64,000 bases of DNA from Adenanthera pavonina (taxonomy: Eukaryota; Streptophyta; Magnoliopsida; Fabales; Fabaceae). The stretch lies in NCBI GenBank assembly GCA_026686845.1, contig JAIVEN010000021.1, forward strand, positions 17,502,001 to 17,566,000, read 5' to 3'. Positions 24,181 through 34,892 of this stretch are shown here, in pieces. The position numbers and the translations under genes are program-made. A model generated the notes under the pieces. That model searched no databases, was not told the origin of the DNA, and saw nothing but the letters and a program-made list of their open reading frames with translations. Positions within the stretch are counted from its first letter, which is position 1. Each line of letters starts with the position of its first letter.

Positions 24181-25760
24181 GGTTAATAGCTAACAAAAGT
24201 ATAAAGAAGAGCGAACCTCACCACTCCCTCACGTGTTTCACTCAAATAATGTGAATGCACTTGTGTTTCTAACTAAGTCAAGGCTTTTTCACATATAATG
24301 TAATTTCTCTCTTGCCTTTTTCCACTCAAAGCTTGCTTTCTTGAGAAAGTACTAAATTAAAACCACAACTTCAAGTAAAAGGAAATTAGTTCTTTTAAAG
24401 AAATGGCAATCACAAAACAAAAATTCAAAATTAGAGTTCCCAAAGATCCTAATTCAATTAAGCAATGACTAACACAAAAAGACACAAAGTAACTGAAATT
24501 TCCAACAAAGAAGCAACTGAAAAGAAACTAGAAAATACAAAAAGAAACAATGAAAAATTGAAAGGAAAAGAAGAGATATGTGGCATATTACTCAAAGAAA
24601 ACAAGGAATGGACTTGAGGATTTAAGGACCACTAAAGTTTATAACTTGAAAAAATTATAATCACTTTGTGAGCAACAACCATATAATCCTCTTAAAAAGA
24701 AAACAAATCAATGCACTCTTCCATAATTAAGTGGCAAAATCCCCAACAAGTTAGTGTAATAGATTACAAATCAATCAAGTAAGATCTGAATCAAATCAGC
24801 ACCTAAAAATATGCTACTTGGAATTCAAGTCAAAATGCTTTAGGAAAATATAATCCTCATTTAAATCAGAAACTCAATCAAATCACAAAGATTCTAAATT
24901 TAGCCCAATCAAATCTCTTTCTTTTTTTTTCCACTTTTTTTACTATTTTTTCAGCTGCTATTTTTCTTTTCTTGGTAGCAGCCAAACACTTCTTTCTTTC
25001 CTTTTTTTATTTTTTTATTGTTTTCCTTTTTTGCAATTTGGGTAATCAACTACTGGATAAAAGCTAATTGAATGCAACAACACAAAAAATTTGAATTTTT
25101 TTTTTAAATTTGGATAAAGAATCTGGAAAATTCTAAGCAAGCAAACTGATTCTGAATAGCAAAAGAACAAGTTTTGGGTAGCCAACAAGCAAACTGATTC
25201 TGGATGGCAAAAGAATAAGTTTTGGGTAGCCACTAAATTTCACAAAGTAATTCTCAATTAGATCCCAAAGTTGCCAACAACTTGAATCAAAGGAAAGAAA
25301 AGAGATTCACACAAGTCACACAAAAAGGAAGAAACTTTAGGTGGCAAAAAGATACAAGACAGAAAAAGGAATGAACTTGGAACACAAATAGGAACAAAGA
25401 AACACACCACAAATGAGAAGAACAACAAGGAAAATAGACAAATGAAGTATGAGAAGAAAAAAGGGAAAGAACAAATAAAAGGACACAGCTTGATTGCAAA
25501 ACCTTGCTTTGATGCTTAATGATAGATGAACCCTTATGAATCATATCCAAAGAACCTACTTTAATGCATATAACACCTAGATCTTTGTGAAACAAGGAGC
25601 ACGAAACTGGACAGCAAAGAAAATGAAAAAAAAAACACATAAGACAACAACAAAAAAACAAGAAAATAAAGAAGATAAGAAGGGAAGATATTGGTCTAGG
25701 TGGAATAGAACCCAAGAGAATCGGTCTCTTGAAACCTAACTCCAGTGATGCCACAAGGAT
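24181..25760 (-). other. Long leader of the truncated gypsy element
   Basis: AT-rich untranslated sequence between LTR and gag, with poly-A and poly-T tracts near 24920-25110. It holds a tandem duplication with a 48-bp period (25136-25183 and 25184-25232; shared words GCAAACTGATTCTG and AGTTTTGGGTAGCCA). The first minus-strand bases after the LTR (ATCCTTGTGGCATC) may be the primer-binding region, but they match no standard tRNA complement I can confirm. Confidence 0.5.
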
Positions 25761-26490
25761 TGACCAATCTTTGATAAGTCATAGTTTCACTCTAATACTC
25801 TAAGAATGCAAGAGAAACTCACAAAGTTTGAAACTTTATTCATCCAAAATCTTGAAAAAAAAAAGTACATAAAAGAAAGCCTTAAATAGGCAAGGGAAAA
25901 TCTAACTTAATGAACCCAAGAAACCTAATTAATTTGGGCTCAAGTAATCCTAATGGGATTAAGAGACTTTGGGCTCAAATAACACTCCTAATAAACCTAG
26001 GAAACTAGTAAAATAAAATTCTAAAATAAATGATGAAAATTCAAAGAAAATAATCAAAATAATACTTAATCCCTTATAAACATGCCATCACATCAATGAA
26101 ATCACATGTTTGGCACATGGCATGCTTATTTATAAGGTAAGCTATAAAAAAGACTACTAATTAACCAATTGGGCTTTATTAATTAACATAGTTTTAGCTC
26201 ATAATTAATTAAAATAAATTAAGCCCACTAATACCTAAATCACATGCTCTTTTAGTGAAGCACATGATCTTTTAAGTAATCTTCTCCAATGGGCTCCTCT
26301 TGGACTTGGTGCTGAAACTTGTGAAATTCAAATGCTCTTCAAACTCTCTAGCTTTAATTGGGCTGTAAACTTGCTCAAATAATTGGGCTCCAACATAAAT
26401 AACAATCTTTCCATATCATAAAGCCTCATTCTATGCTCTTAAATTTGTCCAAGCCCATCTTTTGAACCATGGCAAAGGCATCCTCTATCA
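25761..26490 (-). repeat. Candidate 5' LTR of the truncated gypsy element
   Basis: Minus-strand unit starting TGATAGAGGATGCC at 26490 and ending AGATTGGTCA at 25761, about 730 bp. It has a TATA-like CCTATTTAAGGC at 25882-25893 in the place expected for an LTR promoter. It abuts the end of a LINE ORF1. The second LTR is not present in the window, so these ends rest on termini and promoter position only. Confidence 0.5.
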
Positions 26491-26512
26491 GGTCATCTCT
26501 ACTTTCATTATT

Positions 26513-28016
26513 TTATAGGCATTGGAGTTGAATATTGTTTTCTTTGGGTGTTTCAAGCTCAGAGCTTTTCTTGGGGGCAACTAATGTGACAACATTCATT
26601 TGCTTTTTTGTATTATATGGGTTTTCTTTTTTATCTTTATTAGCTTTGAGGCTTCTCTCTTCCCTTCTTTTGTTGTATAACTTCTCTAGGTTATCTAGTA
26701 AGGTAGGTTTGACATTCTCCTTTTCTTGCTTGGCTTTCGTTTCATCACATGTTGCCTCATTTGTGTTAGCTAGGAGGTCAAATCTTGAAGCTGTGTGTAC
26801 TGCCTGTTGGACAATACTAGTGACCGAGTTTTTCGAAGTTCGATTGTTCACACGCCTCTTTCTCTACACTTGCATCCAAGGCCCATACTTTTAATAGTAG
26901 CCAATAAAGGCATAGCAGTCCTTGAATTTAGTGGTGGCAATTGTCATTTAGGGCTCTGCTTTCCATAGACATACTTCCTAAAGATGGCCATATATTCCCC
27001 AGTTATAACATATTGTAGGTAATCCTTCATACTCAACATTCAAGTTTTCACCATCCACTTTGAATTTTGATGTTAGTGGTTTGATTACCACTGCTAGTCT
27101 TGCAAACTTGCCTCTGTCCCTTGCTTCTGTGTTGTAGTCAATGCGAACTACCTCACCAAGGACTTTGGCTATAACTTTAAGGAGACTCTTATGGTAATAT
27201 CAAACTGGTAAGTTTGGAAGCCTTATCCAGCTATATACTTTGTCAATCATGAGATTCATTGAGGGGAGTAAGGGTTGCCACAATTGCACTGTTAAATAAT
27301 GCCCAAAGAGCACCCATAGTCCATGTAGAAGGGCAGCTTCATTATCTTGCTACTTCTTGAATTTGACAATGTAGCAGTCACTAACAAGATCAATGAGTTG
27401 GAATGGTGCTATGGGCTTCCAGAGGTTAAGGAGCTTGGCATGAAGAGTCCTGTATCCAATAGATCTCCCAATAAGTTTGATGACCACTACGAATTTCATT
27501 ATATCATTAGTAAGGTCATGAATCCATGAAAAGAAGTTGACTATTGGTATTTCATCTTCCTCACTGAAGGTAATATCGGTCTTCTCTAGTGCAATATCTT
27601 CTTCCCTTGTTTGGCCTTCAGTAGAGTTGTTGGTGTTATTAAGGAGCTTGTCTTTGAAAGATAGGGTCTTACTTGTAGGGATGACTTCCATACTTGTTGG
27701 ATGCTCTACCTGTGGATTATCACCATTAACTCTCTAGGTAGCTATCTTGTCGATGTCCATGGAGAAAAGGTTCTTAACAGCCTCATCATGTGTTTTGATC
27801 TTCTTCTCAAGGTGGATGTCATCCACGAGAGGTGGTTCACATTCCTTCTCGCTTAGTTTAATGTTCAGAGAGTGTTCAAGATTTCTTGTGCTGACAAAGT
27901 TGCCGCCCTTATTGGGAGCTAGTGGAGCTGGTGGTTGGGGAGAACGTTCACAATCTGGGAGCTTGGGGTGGCCCAGAGAACGTATGCATTGTCATAGTGG
28001 TGGACCCCCATGAGGG
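26513..28016 (-). pseudogene. LINE ORF1 (DUF4283 plus zinc knuckle), interrupted copy
   Basis: Minus-strand frames read, in order, a DUF4283-like domain (IGRSIGYRTLHAKLLNLWKP, 27600-27350), the second half (KVYSWIRLPNLPVWYYHKSL, then VDGENLNVEYEGLPTIC), a zinc knuckle CYNWGIYGHL..EVC in which the second Cys is Trp (about 27010-26970), and a Lys-rich C-terminal tail (26851-26513). This is the nucleic-acid-binding protein of plant L1-type LINEs. The N-terminal part lies at 40128 onward, separated by the solo LTR insertion. ORF2 is missing: a gypsy LTR begins right after ORF1. Confidence 0.85.
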
Positions 28017-28107
28017 GTTTGTGTTAGGTTTAATGTAATATAAGTTTTGATGATAACAAATATAAAGAAATAAGGAACAAAAGTATCATATGTGTCTAAC
28101 ATATATA

Positions 28108-29767
28108 TGTTGAATTAAGTGTTTTGATGATTCCAAACCAACCTTCAAGAGCTTGGAATAAAGATATCAAAGGTGCACAAAAGGTTTCAAGTGAAGGAAT
28201 TCTAGAAAAATCAGTGCAAGAATAGATGTAGAATGTTTAGTAATGTTTTAATTTGAGTAAAAGACTTTGATTTGGTGAAAAGATATATTAAAACCTTGAT
28301 TCTAAGTTAATTCATGGAATATTTGAAAAACACCCACTAACAGACGAAGTTTGAAAGGTTTATACTGATCTTTTGTTTTGAAAATTCGAACTTTGGCTTT
28401 GAAAATTCAAATTTCGTATTGAAAATGAACAAGTCTGAAAAGAGACTTCTCTGACAGACAAATTTTGACTTGAGAAATTCAAATTTCGATACGTGTCTGA
28501 AAAGATCTTTCTCTAACAGACGAACGTTGGTTTTTGAAAATTCAAATTTCAAATAAAATGCAACTTATGAAAATTGAAAAATTTATCTGAGAATATGTCA
28601 AAGTTCATCTGAAACCAAGTTTAGTTAGGGCTTCAAAATTGCTCACTGACAGATGAACTTTGAACATGAAAATTCAAATTTTAGAAACAAAGCTTGTGAG
28701 TCTATTATAATGATATGTTGACATACAAATGACAGTATTCAGAAATTTGAACTTTAAAGTAAGTTTGAAAAGAGATCTCTCTGACAGACGAACTTTGCCC
28801 TTTGAAAATTTGAATTTCGAATTGATGGACTATTGTGCCTCATTGAACCAGCTTCTGACAGACGAATTTTGGGTTCCAAAATTTGAATTTCGAAGGCACT
28901 GTAGCAAAACAAAATTACTATTCACACTTAACAGAAAGACTTTCAACATGAAAATTTGTATGTTCCAACATAGAATCATTTTCTAAAGATGAAACTTCAA
29001 ATTTTGCTTCATAATAGATGAACTTCAGGAGTTCAGTGTTAAAGGCTATAGCTTTCAATTTCTATGAAATTCATCTGCTGACCAACTGAAATTTGAACTT
29101 TGAGTGTCAGAAGCATTAAATGTGGTTGATAAATGGATCGTTTCTCAAAGTAACCATTGGATAACATCTCTAACAGCTAGATCTTGTCCCTAACGTATAG
29201 TTGAGACAGAAATCTCTAAATAGAACTTCATTTGAAGATGTGGGTAATGAAATTACTTTGTATATACTAAAACTCTGTCCAATCATCTATTCAAAGTCTG
29301 TTACTCTCACATACTTCAAACTTTGTACTCAAACTTTCATATTCACTCTGATTAAGAGAGTTTATTTGTTGTACATAATCTTATCTTCATCTGGAAGAAA
29401 GATTTTTTTGTGAGGGGATATCACAAGGGATTAGGGAAGCACTTAGTGAGAGTGCAAAGAGTGAAAATGTGAGCTCTAGAAATATAGCATCAACTTTGTA
29501 CTGAGGCATTCGCAAGAAGCCCGCTGAATTCTTGTAGAATAGTGGAAAATCTCAAGTGGTGACTTGGGGACTGGACGTAGGTCAAGTTGAAAGACCGAAC
29601 CAGGATAAATATCTGAGTCTTCTCTTCCCTGCTATTACTTTTACTGTTTATTCATTTATACTCTGTTTTACCATCACACCTTGCTTTCTTCACTTTCTTG
29701 ACATTTTGCAGAAAAATTTCTAATCTTCCCAATTCACCCCCCTCTTGGGAAGCCAGCTTATCTAACA
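28108..29767 (+). repeat. 5' LTR of the SIRE-type element
   Basis: 1,660 bp from TGTTGAATTAAG to CTTATCTAACA. The first 800 bp or so match 37431-38230 almost base for base. It holds six copies of a CTGACAGACGAANTTTG-like motif (near 28338, 28451, 28512, 28647, 28780, 28854), each followed within tens of bases by a GAAAATTNGAATTTCG-like motif. Confidence 0.92.
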
Positions 29768-29769
29768 AG

Positions 29770-29780
29770 TGGTATCCGAG
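29770..29780 (+). other. Primer-binding site of the SIRE-type element
   Basis: TGGTATCCGAG starts two bases after the LTR end. It resembles the initiator-Met tRNA complement used by most plant copia elements, with one substitution. Confidence 0.8.
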
Positions 29781-29821
29781 TCCGGATTCCCAATCAAAGG
29801 ATTTTACATTCCGAGAATTAC

Positions 29822-30778
29822 AATGGCTAGCTTTAGAAAAAGCATACTACCAGAGGGAAATAACACAAATAGACCACCTGGCTTCAGTGGAGAACACTAT
29901 GGTTACTGGAAGATGAGGATGCAAATCTATCTCCAGTCCATTAATCTGGACATCTGGTCCATCATCCAAAAAGGAGATTTTGTCCCAACAGCTCAGATGA
30001 GGAAGAAGATGAAAAAAATGAAATTGCCAACATCTGTCTGATGGCACTTGCCTCTAAAGAAGCTGAAATCCCATGCAATAGTAATCAAGAAGATGAGGTA
30101 TATGAATCTGAACCTTCATATTCTAAATTACTGGATGCATTTCATGAGTTGCATGATGAGTTTGTTAAGGTTTCCAAAGAATTGAAGCAAGCTAAGAAAA
30201 AGATTAACAAACTAGAATCTCAATGCAACATCTCTGAAATTACTTCTCTGCCTAATGCTGAATTTGCTTGCTATAAATCATGTATTGAATTAAAGCAAAC
30301 CAATGACTATCTAGTGAAAAGCATGTCTAGGCTTACTAAAGGTAAAAATATGTTATTTGCTTTAATGGGAAGCCAAAGAATATCATAGGAAAAGGCTGGA
30401 CTTAGCTATGATCCTTGTGCAGTCAAAGAAAAGATTAAGAAAAAGAATCAAAATGTATATATGAGACATTTTGTGCATGCTAGTGGCAATAGAAAGAAAG
30501 AACATATTTCACGGCAGATTGAATCTTATGATCAACCAAGGCATGCAAAACAAAAATATTATCTACATTACTTTCTTCCTGCATGTCAATCCAGCAGTCC
30601 CTTTACCACCTGTCACTTCTGTAACAAGAAGGGACATATTTCTAGTTCATGTGCTTTAAAGAAAAATGAACTTGACAAGAAGGTTAAATGGGTTCCCAAA
30701 GGTACATCTGTATCTAGGGAAAAGACTACTGACAGAAAAGGACCCAAGCAAATTTGGGTACCTAAAAAGAAAATATGA
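29822..30778 (+). pseudogene. Gag of the SIRE-type element with internal deletion
   Basis: Starts MASFRKSILPEGNN and continues GFSGEHYGYWKMRMQIYLQS, the copia gag N-terminus. Near 29990 it jumps directly to the acidic late-gag segment (DEEEDEKNEIANICLMALAS) in another frame; the central domain of roughly 200 residues seen in relatives is absent. A coiled-coil-like stretch follows (30150-30220). The zinc knuckle CHFCNKKGHISSSC at about 30610-30655 is intact. A frame change occurs near 30390. Confidence 0.85.
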
Positions 30779-32134
30779 ACTTTGTTTTACAGGTTTGTCT
30801 TAAAGCTAGAAAGAGCAATAAATGGTATATGGACAGTGCCTACTCAAGTCACATGACCAGTGATAAGAAGAAGTTCATTATTCTCAGAGACAAGAAAGTA
30901 GGAAAGGTGACCTTTGGAGGTGATCAATATGGACAAAATAGTTGGCATTGGCATTGTGGGGAAGAATCCTGAAACATCCATTGAATAGGTGCTGTTTGTA
31001 ATTGGCCTTAACCACAATCTGCTAAGTGTGAGCCAAACATGTGACAAAGAAAACTGGGTACTGTTTGACTAAAAGTTCTACCTGGTCATCAGAAAAAGTG
31101 ATCACAAAATAATCCTCAAAGCTCAAAGGGATGGTAACTGTTATACTATTGATGTTGATGAACTTCCTCCTTTAGATTCTGTCTGTTTGATTAGTCAGGA
31201 TAATGATAGTTGGTTGTGGTATAGAAGGTTAGCACATGTTAACATGAATCAACTATCAAAACTGGTTAAACATGAGTGAGTCACTGACCTACCAAAAATT
31301 TTTTTTGAAAAAGACAAAGAACGTGATGCATACCTAAGAGGAAAACAAACTAAATCTTCTTTTAAATCTAAAAATGTAGTCACCACAACTAGACCACTAG
31401 AACTATTGCATATGGATCTAATTGGTCTATCTAGGGTAAAAAGCATTGGTGGAAATCTGTATGTGCTTGTAATTGTGGATGATTACTCTAAATTTACTTT
31501 GACACTATTTCTTCCTTATAAGAGTGATACGTTTGATGCATTTGTAAACTTAGCTAAGAAAGTGCAAAATGAGAAAGATATTTCTATTATGTCTATCAGG
31601 TCAGATCATGGAGGAGAGTTTGAGAATTCATACTTCCTGGAGTATTGTGATGAGTATGGAATTGATCACAACTTCTCAGCTCCAAGAACTCCTCAACAAA
31701 ATGGAGTAGTAGAAAGGAAGAACAGAACAATTGGAGAGATGGCTAGAGCAATGCTGAATGAAAAGGAACTCTCTCAAGTATTCTGGGCTGATGCAGTAAA
31801 CACAACAAGCTACATCATAAATAGAGCCTACATCAGACCAATCCTTGGGAAGACTCCTTATGAGCTGTACAAAGGAAGAAAGCCAAATCTCTCACATCTA
31901 CATGTGTTCGGCTGCAAGTGCTTCATCCACAACAATGGAAAGGAGAATCTGGGTAAGTTTGATGCCAAATCTGATGAAGGTATATTTCTGGGCTATTCTA
32001 GTAGAAGTAAGGCATATAGAGTTTTTAATAAGAAGTCTAAATTAGTAGAAGAATCTGTTCATGTACTATTTATTGAAAATGAAACTGTTTCCAAACACGT
32101 CACTAATGAGGATGATCTTATTTTAAACTTTTAA
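30775..32134 (+). pseudogene. Protease and integrase of the SIRE-type element
   Basis: The protease site reads WYMDSAYSSHMTSD at about 30820-30860, with Ala for the usual Gly after D-S. The pre-integrase region (31160-31260) reads SWLWYRRLAHVNM, then a stop near 31280. The integrase core (31406-32134, one open frame) has all three catalytic positions: HMDLIG, RSDHGGEF and NGVVERKNRT. It ends with a C-terminal HVFGCKCFIHNNGKENLGKF block. Integrase inserts the cDNA into the genome; this domain looks intact in isolation. Confidence 0.9.
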
Positions 32135-32436
32135 AACTTAGATCTTTTTAATGAAGATAAAATTGAACCTCCAAAAGTATCTGAATCTTTTGACATAGAG
32201 GAAGATATTCAGGAGAAAGATTTTGAAATGAAAATAATGAAGAAATGTCTCAAGAACTCCCTAAAGCTTAGAGATATCAAAGGAATCATCCTGTTGATCA
32301 AGTGATAGGGGATGTTCAAGAGAAAGTTAAAACTAGAAAATAGTTAAGGGATCAAAGCATAAACTGTGTTTTTATTTCTCAAATTGAACCTAAATGTGCT
32401 AAATAAGCCTTAACTGATGAATACTGGATTTCAGCT

Positions 32437-33903
32437 ATGCAAGATGAGTTGAATCAGTTTGAAAGAAATCAAGTTTGGGATTTAGTGCCCAGACCCAAAA
32501 ATCATCCTATCATTGGCACTAAATGGGTTTTTAGAAATAAACTTGACGAATCTGGATTAATAATTAGAAATAAAGCTAGACTGGTTGCCAAAGAATATAA
32601 TCAAGAAGAAGGAATTGATTTTGAAGAAACCTTTGCTCCAATGGCTAGATTAGAAGCAGTTAGAATTCTGTTAGCATATTCATGCATGAAAAATATTACG
32701 TTATATCAAATGGATGTGAAGAGTGTTTTTCTTAATGAATATATCATGGAAAAAGTCTATGTAGACCAACCTCCAGGCTTTGAGGACTCTACAAAACCAA
32801 ACCATGTTTATAAACTAAAGAAAGCCCTTTACGGTTTAAAGCAAGCCCCTAGAGCATGGTATGAAAGGTTAAGTAATTTTCTAATTGAAAAGGGATTCAA
32901 CAGAGGAAAAGTATATACAACTTTATATACTAGGAAAGAAATTGTTCAAATCTATGTTGATGATATTATATATGGTGCTACTAATGAATCTCTTTGCAAA
33001 AATTTTTCTAAGCTAATGTAGGGAGAATTTGAAATGTCCATGATGGGTGAACTCAACTTCTTCCTTGGATTGCAAATCAAGCAGTGTGATGATGGTATCT
33101 TTCTCAATCAATCCAAGTATCAGAAAAAATTGCTGAAAAAGCTTGATATGGAGAATGCTAAGCCAATGAGAACACCTATGGTTACTGTAACCAAACTAGA
33201 TATGGATGAAGAGGGTAAAATGTTTGACATAATCCAGTATAGAAGAATGATTAGATCTCTGCTATACCTAACTGCCAGCAGACTTGACATTATGTTTAGT
33301 GTCTGCATGTGTGCAAGATTCCAATCATGCCCTAAGGAAACCCATGCAACTGCTGTGAAACGTATTTTTAGATATCTAATTGGAACATCACGGATGGGTC
33401 TTTGGTATCCTAAGGGCAATGGAGAAGATTTGAAAGGATACACTGATATTGACTTTGCAGGATCCAAAACTGACAGAAAAAGCACAAGTGGAACATGTCA
33501 GTTTCTTTGAGGATCCTTGGTTTCATGGTTTAGCAGGAAGCAAAACAGTGTGGCCTTATCCACGGCAGAAGCTGAATATGTTGCAGCTGGAAGCTGTTGT
33601 GCCCAAGTCATCTAGATAAAACAGTAGCTTGAAGATCTTGAGATTGAGACGAAAGAAATACCTATAATATGTGACAACCAAAGTGCCATTAACATCACAA
33701 AGAATCCAATCATGCATTCAATGACGAAGCATATTGAAGTTAGGCACCACTTCATAAGGGATCATGTTCTAAAAGGAGAAATCAGATTAGAAGACATCCC
33801 AATAGAAGATCAAGTTGCTGACATCTTGACAAACCCTCTGTCAGAAGATAGGCATTGTAAAATCAGGAGAGAATTGGGTATGGTAAATCCCAATGAACTG
33901 TAA
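32437..33903 (+). pseudogene. Reverse transcriptase and RNase H of the SIRE-type element
   Basis: RT motifs in order: NQVWDLVPRPKNHPIIGTKW, KARLVAKEYNQEEGIDF, YQMDVKSVFLN, ALYGLKQAPRAWYE and the catalytic IYVDDIIYGATN, which is intact. A stop at 33019-33021 precedes MGELNFFLGLQIKQ. RNase H follows: GYTDIDFAGSKTDRKSTSG, a stop at 33508-33510, then STAEAEYVAA, CDNQSAI and KHIEVRHHFIRDHV, ending at 33903. Three or more point nonsense changes, but the frame is otherwise preserved. Confidence 0.92.
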
Positions 33904-34139
33904 GGAAATTTCTGTATCAATCTGTTTTAGAATTTCTAACATTGATTTAATTCTAACTTTAGCATCGGAGTAAGTTTAATGTAAGTTGCAGGTGCTCCTC
34001 ATGAGTTTAAAAGACAATAGATCTGAAAAATGGAGCAAATCAGAATGGAAAAGTCAAAAGATGAAAGAGACAATAAGAAATCTGAGTTCTGGATCCATTC
34101 TGTAAGTTTTTAAAGTTGAAATTCTCATTTTAGTTGTGT

Positions 34140-34700
34140 GTTAGATGAATTTCCTTGATAAATTATGTTTTTGAACAAGTCAGCATGCTCAACATTCAAA
34201 TTTAGATGCCCATCAGATGAACTTCAGCTTGGTTTACATTGCAACAGTTCTCGGTGGTCCCTCGAAATTCATCTGTTGGTCTTTGAAAATTTGAATTTTC
34301 AAAAATAAAAGTTTCAATGTTATCTTTGTCCAACATGATGATTATACAAATGTCTATTTCTTAACATACGCATGTTGGAAAACCCTTACAAAGTATAGAA
34401 ATTTGAATTGTTGATTCAAAATTCGTCTGTTGAAACATGCTGACAATGTTGAATCTCTTAAAGATGAATTTCCATAAGCATAATTCATCTGTTGTTTGTT
34501 GCATTGATTATTGCTTGATGCCTGTTCTTCAAAATTCAAACTTTGTTGAAACAAAGTTCATCTGTTCATCTTGTGCTGCTTGGACCAAGCCTCTGTCAAA
34601 TGAACTTTCAAAAGAAAATTCATCTGTCAGTAAGCTTTGCTGAATGGTTTAACTTTTAGCTGCTTGAAGTTTGAATTTTGACCCCTCAAAATTCATCTGT
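34140..34700 (+). repeat. SIRE spacer with iterated AAATTCATCTGT motif
   Basis: Between RNase H and the env-like ORF, about seven copies of AAATTCATCTGT-like words occur (near 34209, 34265, 34418, 34480, 34555, 34615 and 34688), mixed with AAATTTGAATTT-like words. These are the reverse complement of the motif iterated in the LTRs, so the same motif family is present in inverted orientation inside one element. No coding frame is supported here. Confidence 0.7.
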
Positions 34701-34892
34701 CATGCGGTTACACATGTTAAAACCAACAGTTTTCCTCTGAACAAATGCAACCCTATTCATTTCTTCTTTGAGTCATTCAAATTCTCTCTTCAATGCTCTT
34801 CAATTCTGACCGTAAATCATCTTTTCCCACCGTTTAAACTCCTTTTCACATCCTATAAACATATTCTCAGCTTCATTCTGAAACATTCATCC

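Noticed and set aside
25287..25754. 155-codon minus-strand frame, hydrophobic and Cys/Phe-rich, right after the candidate LTR
   Set aside because: It starts on GTG, lies in the long leader of a gypsy element, and its composition follows the CT-rich base composition. No domain.
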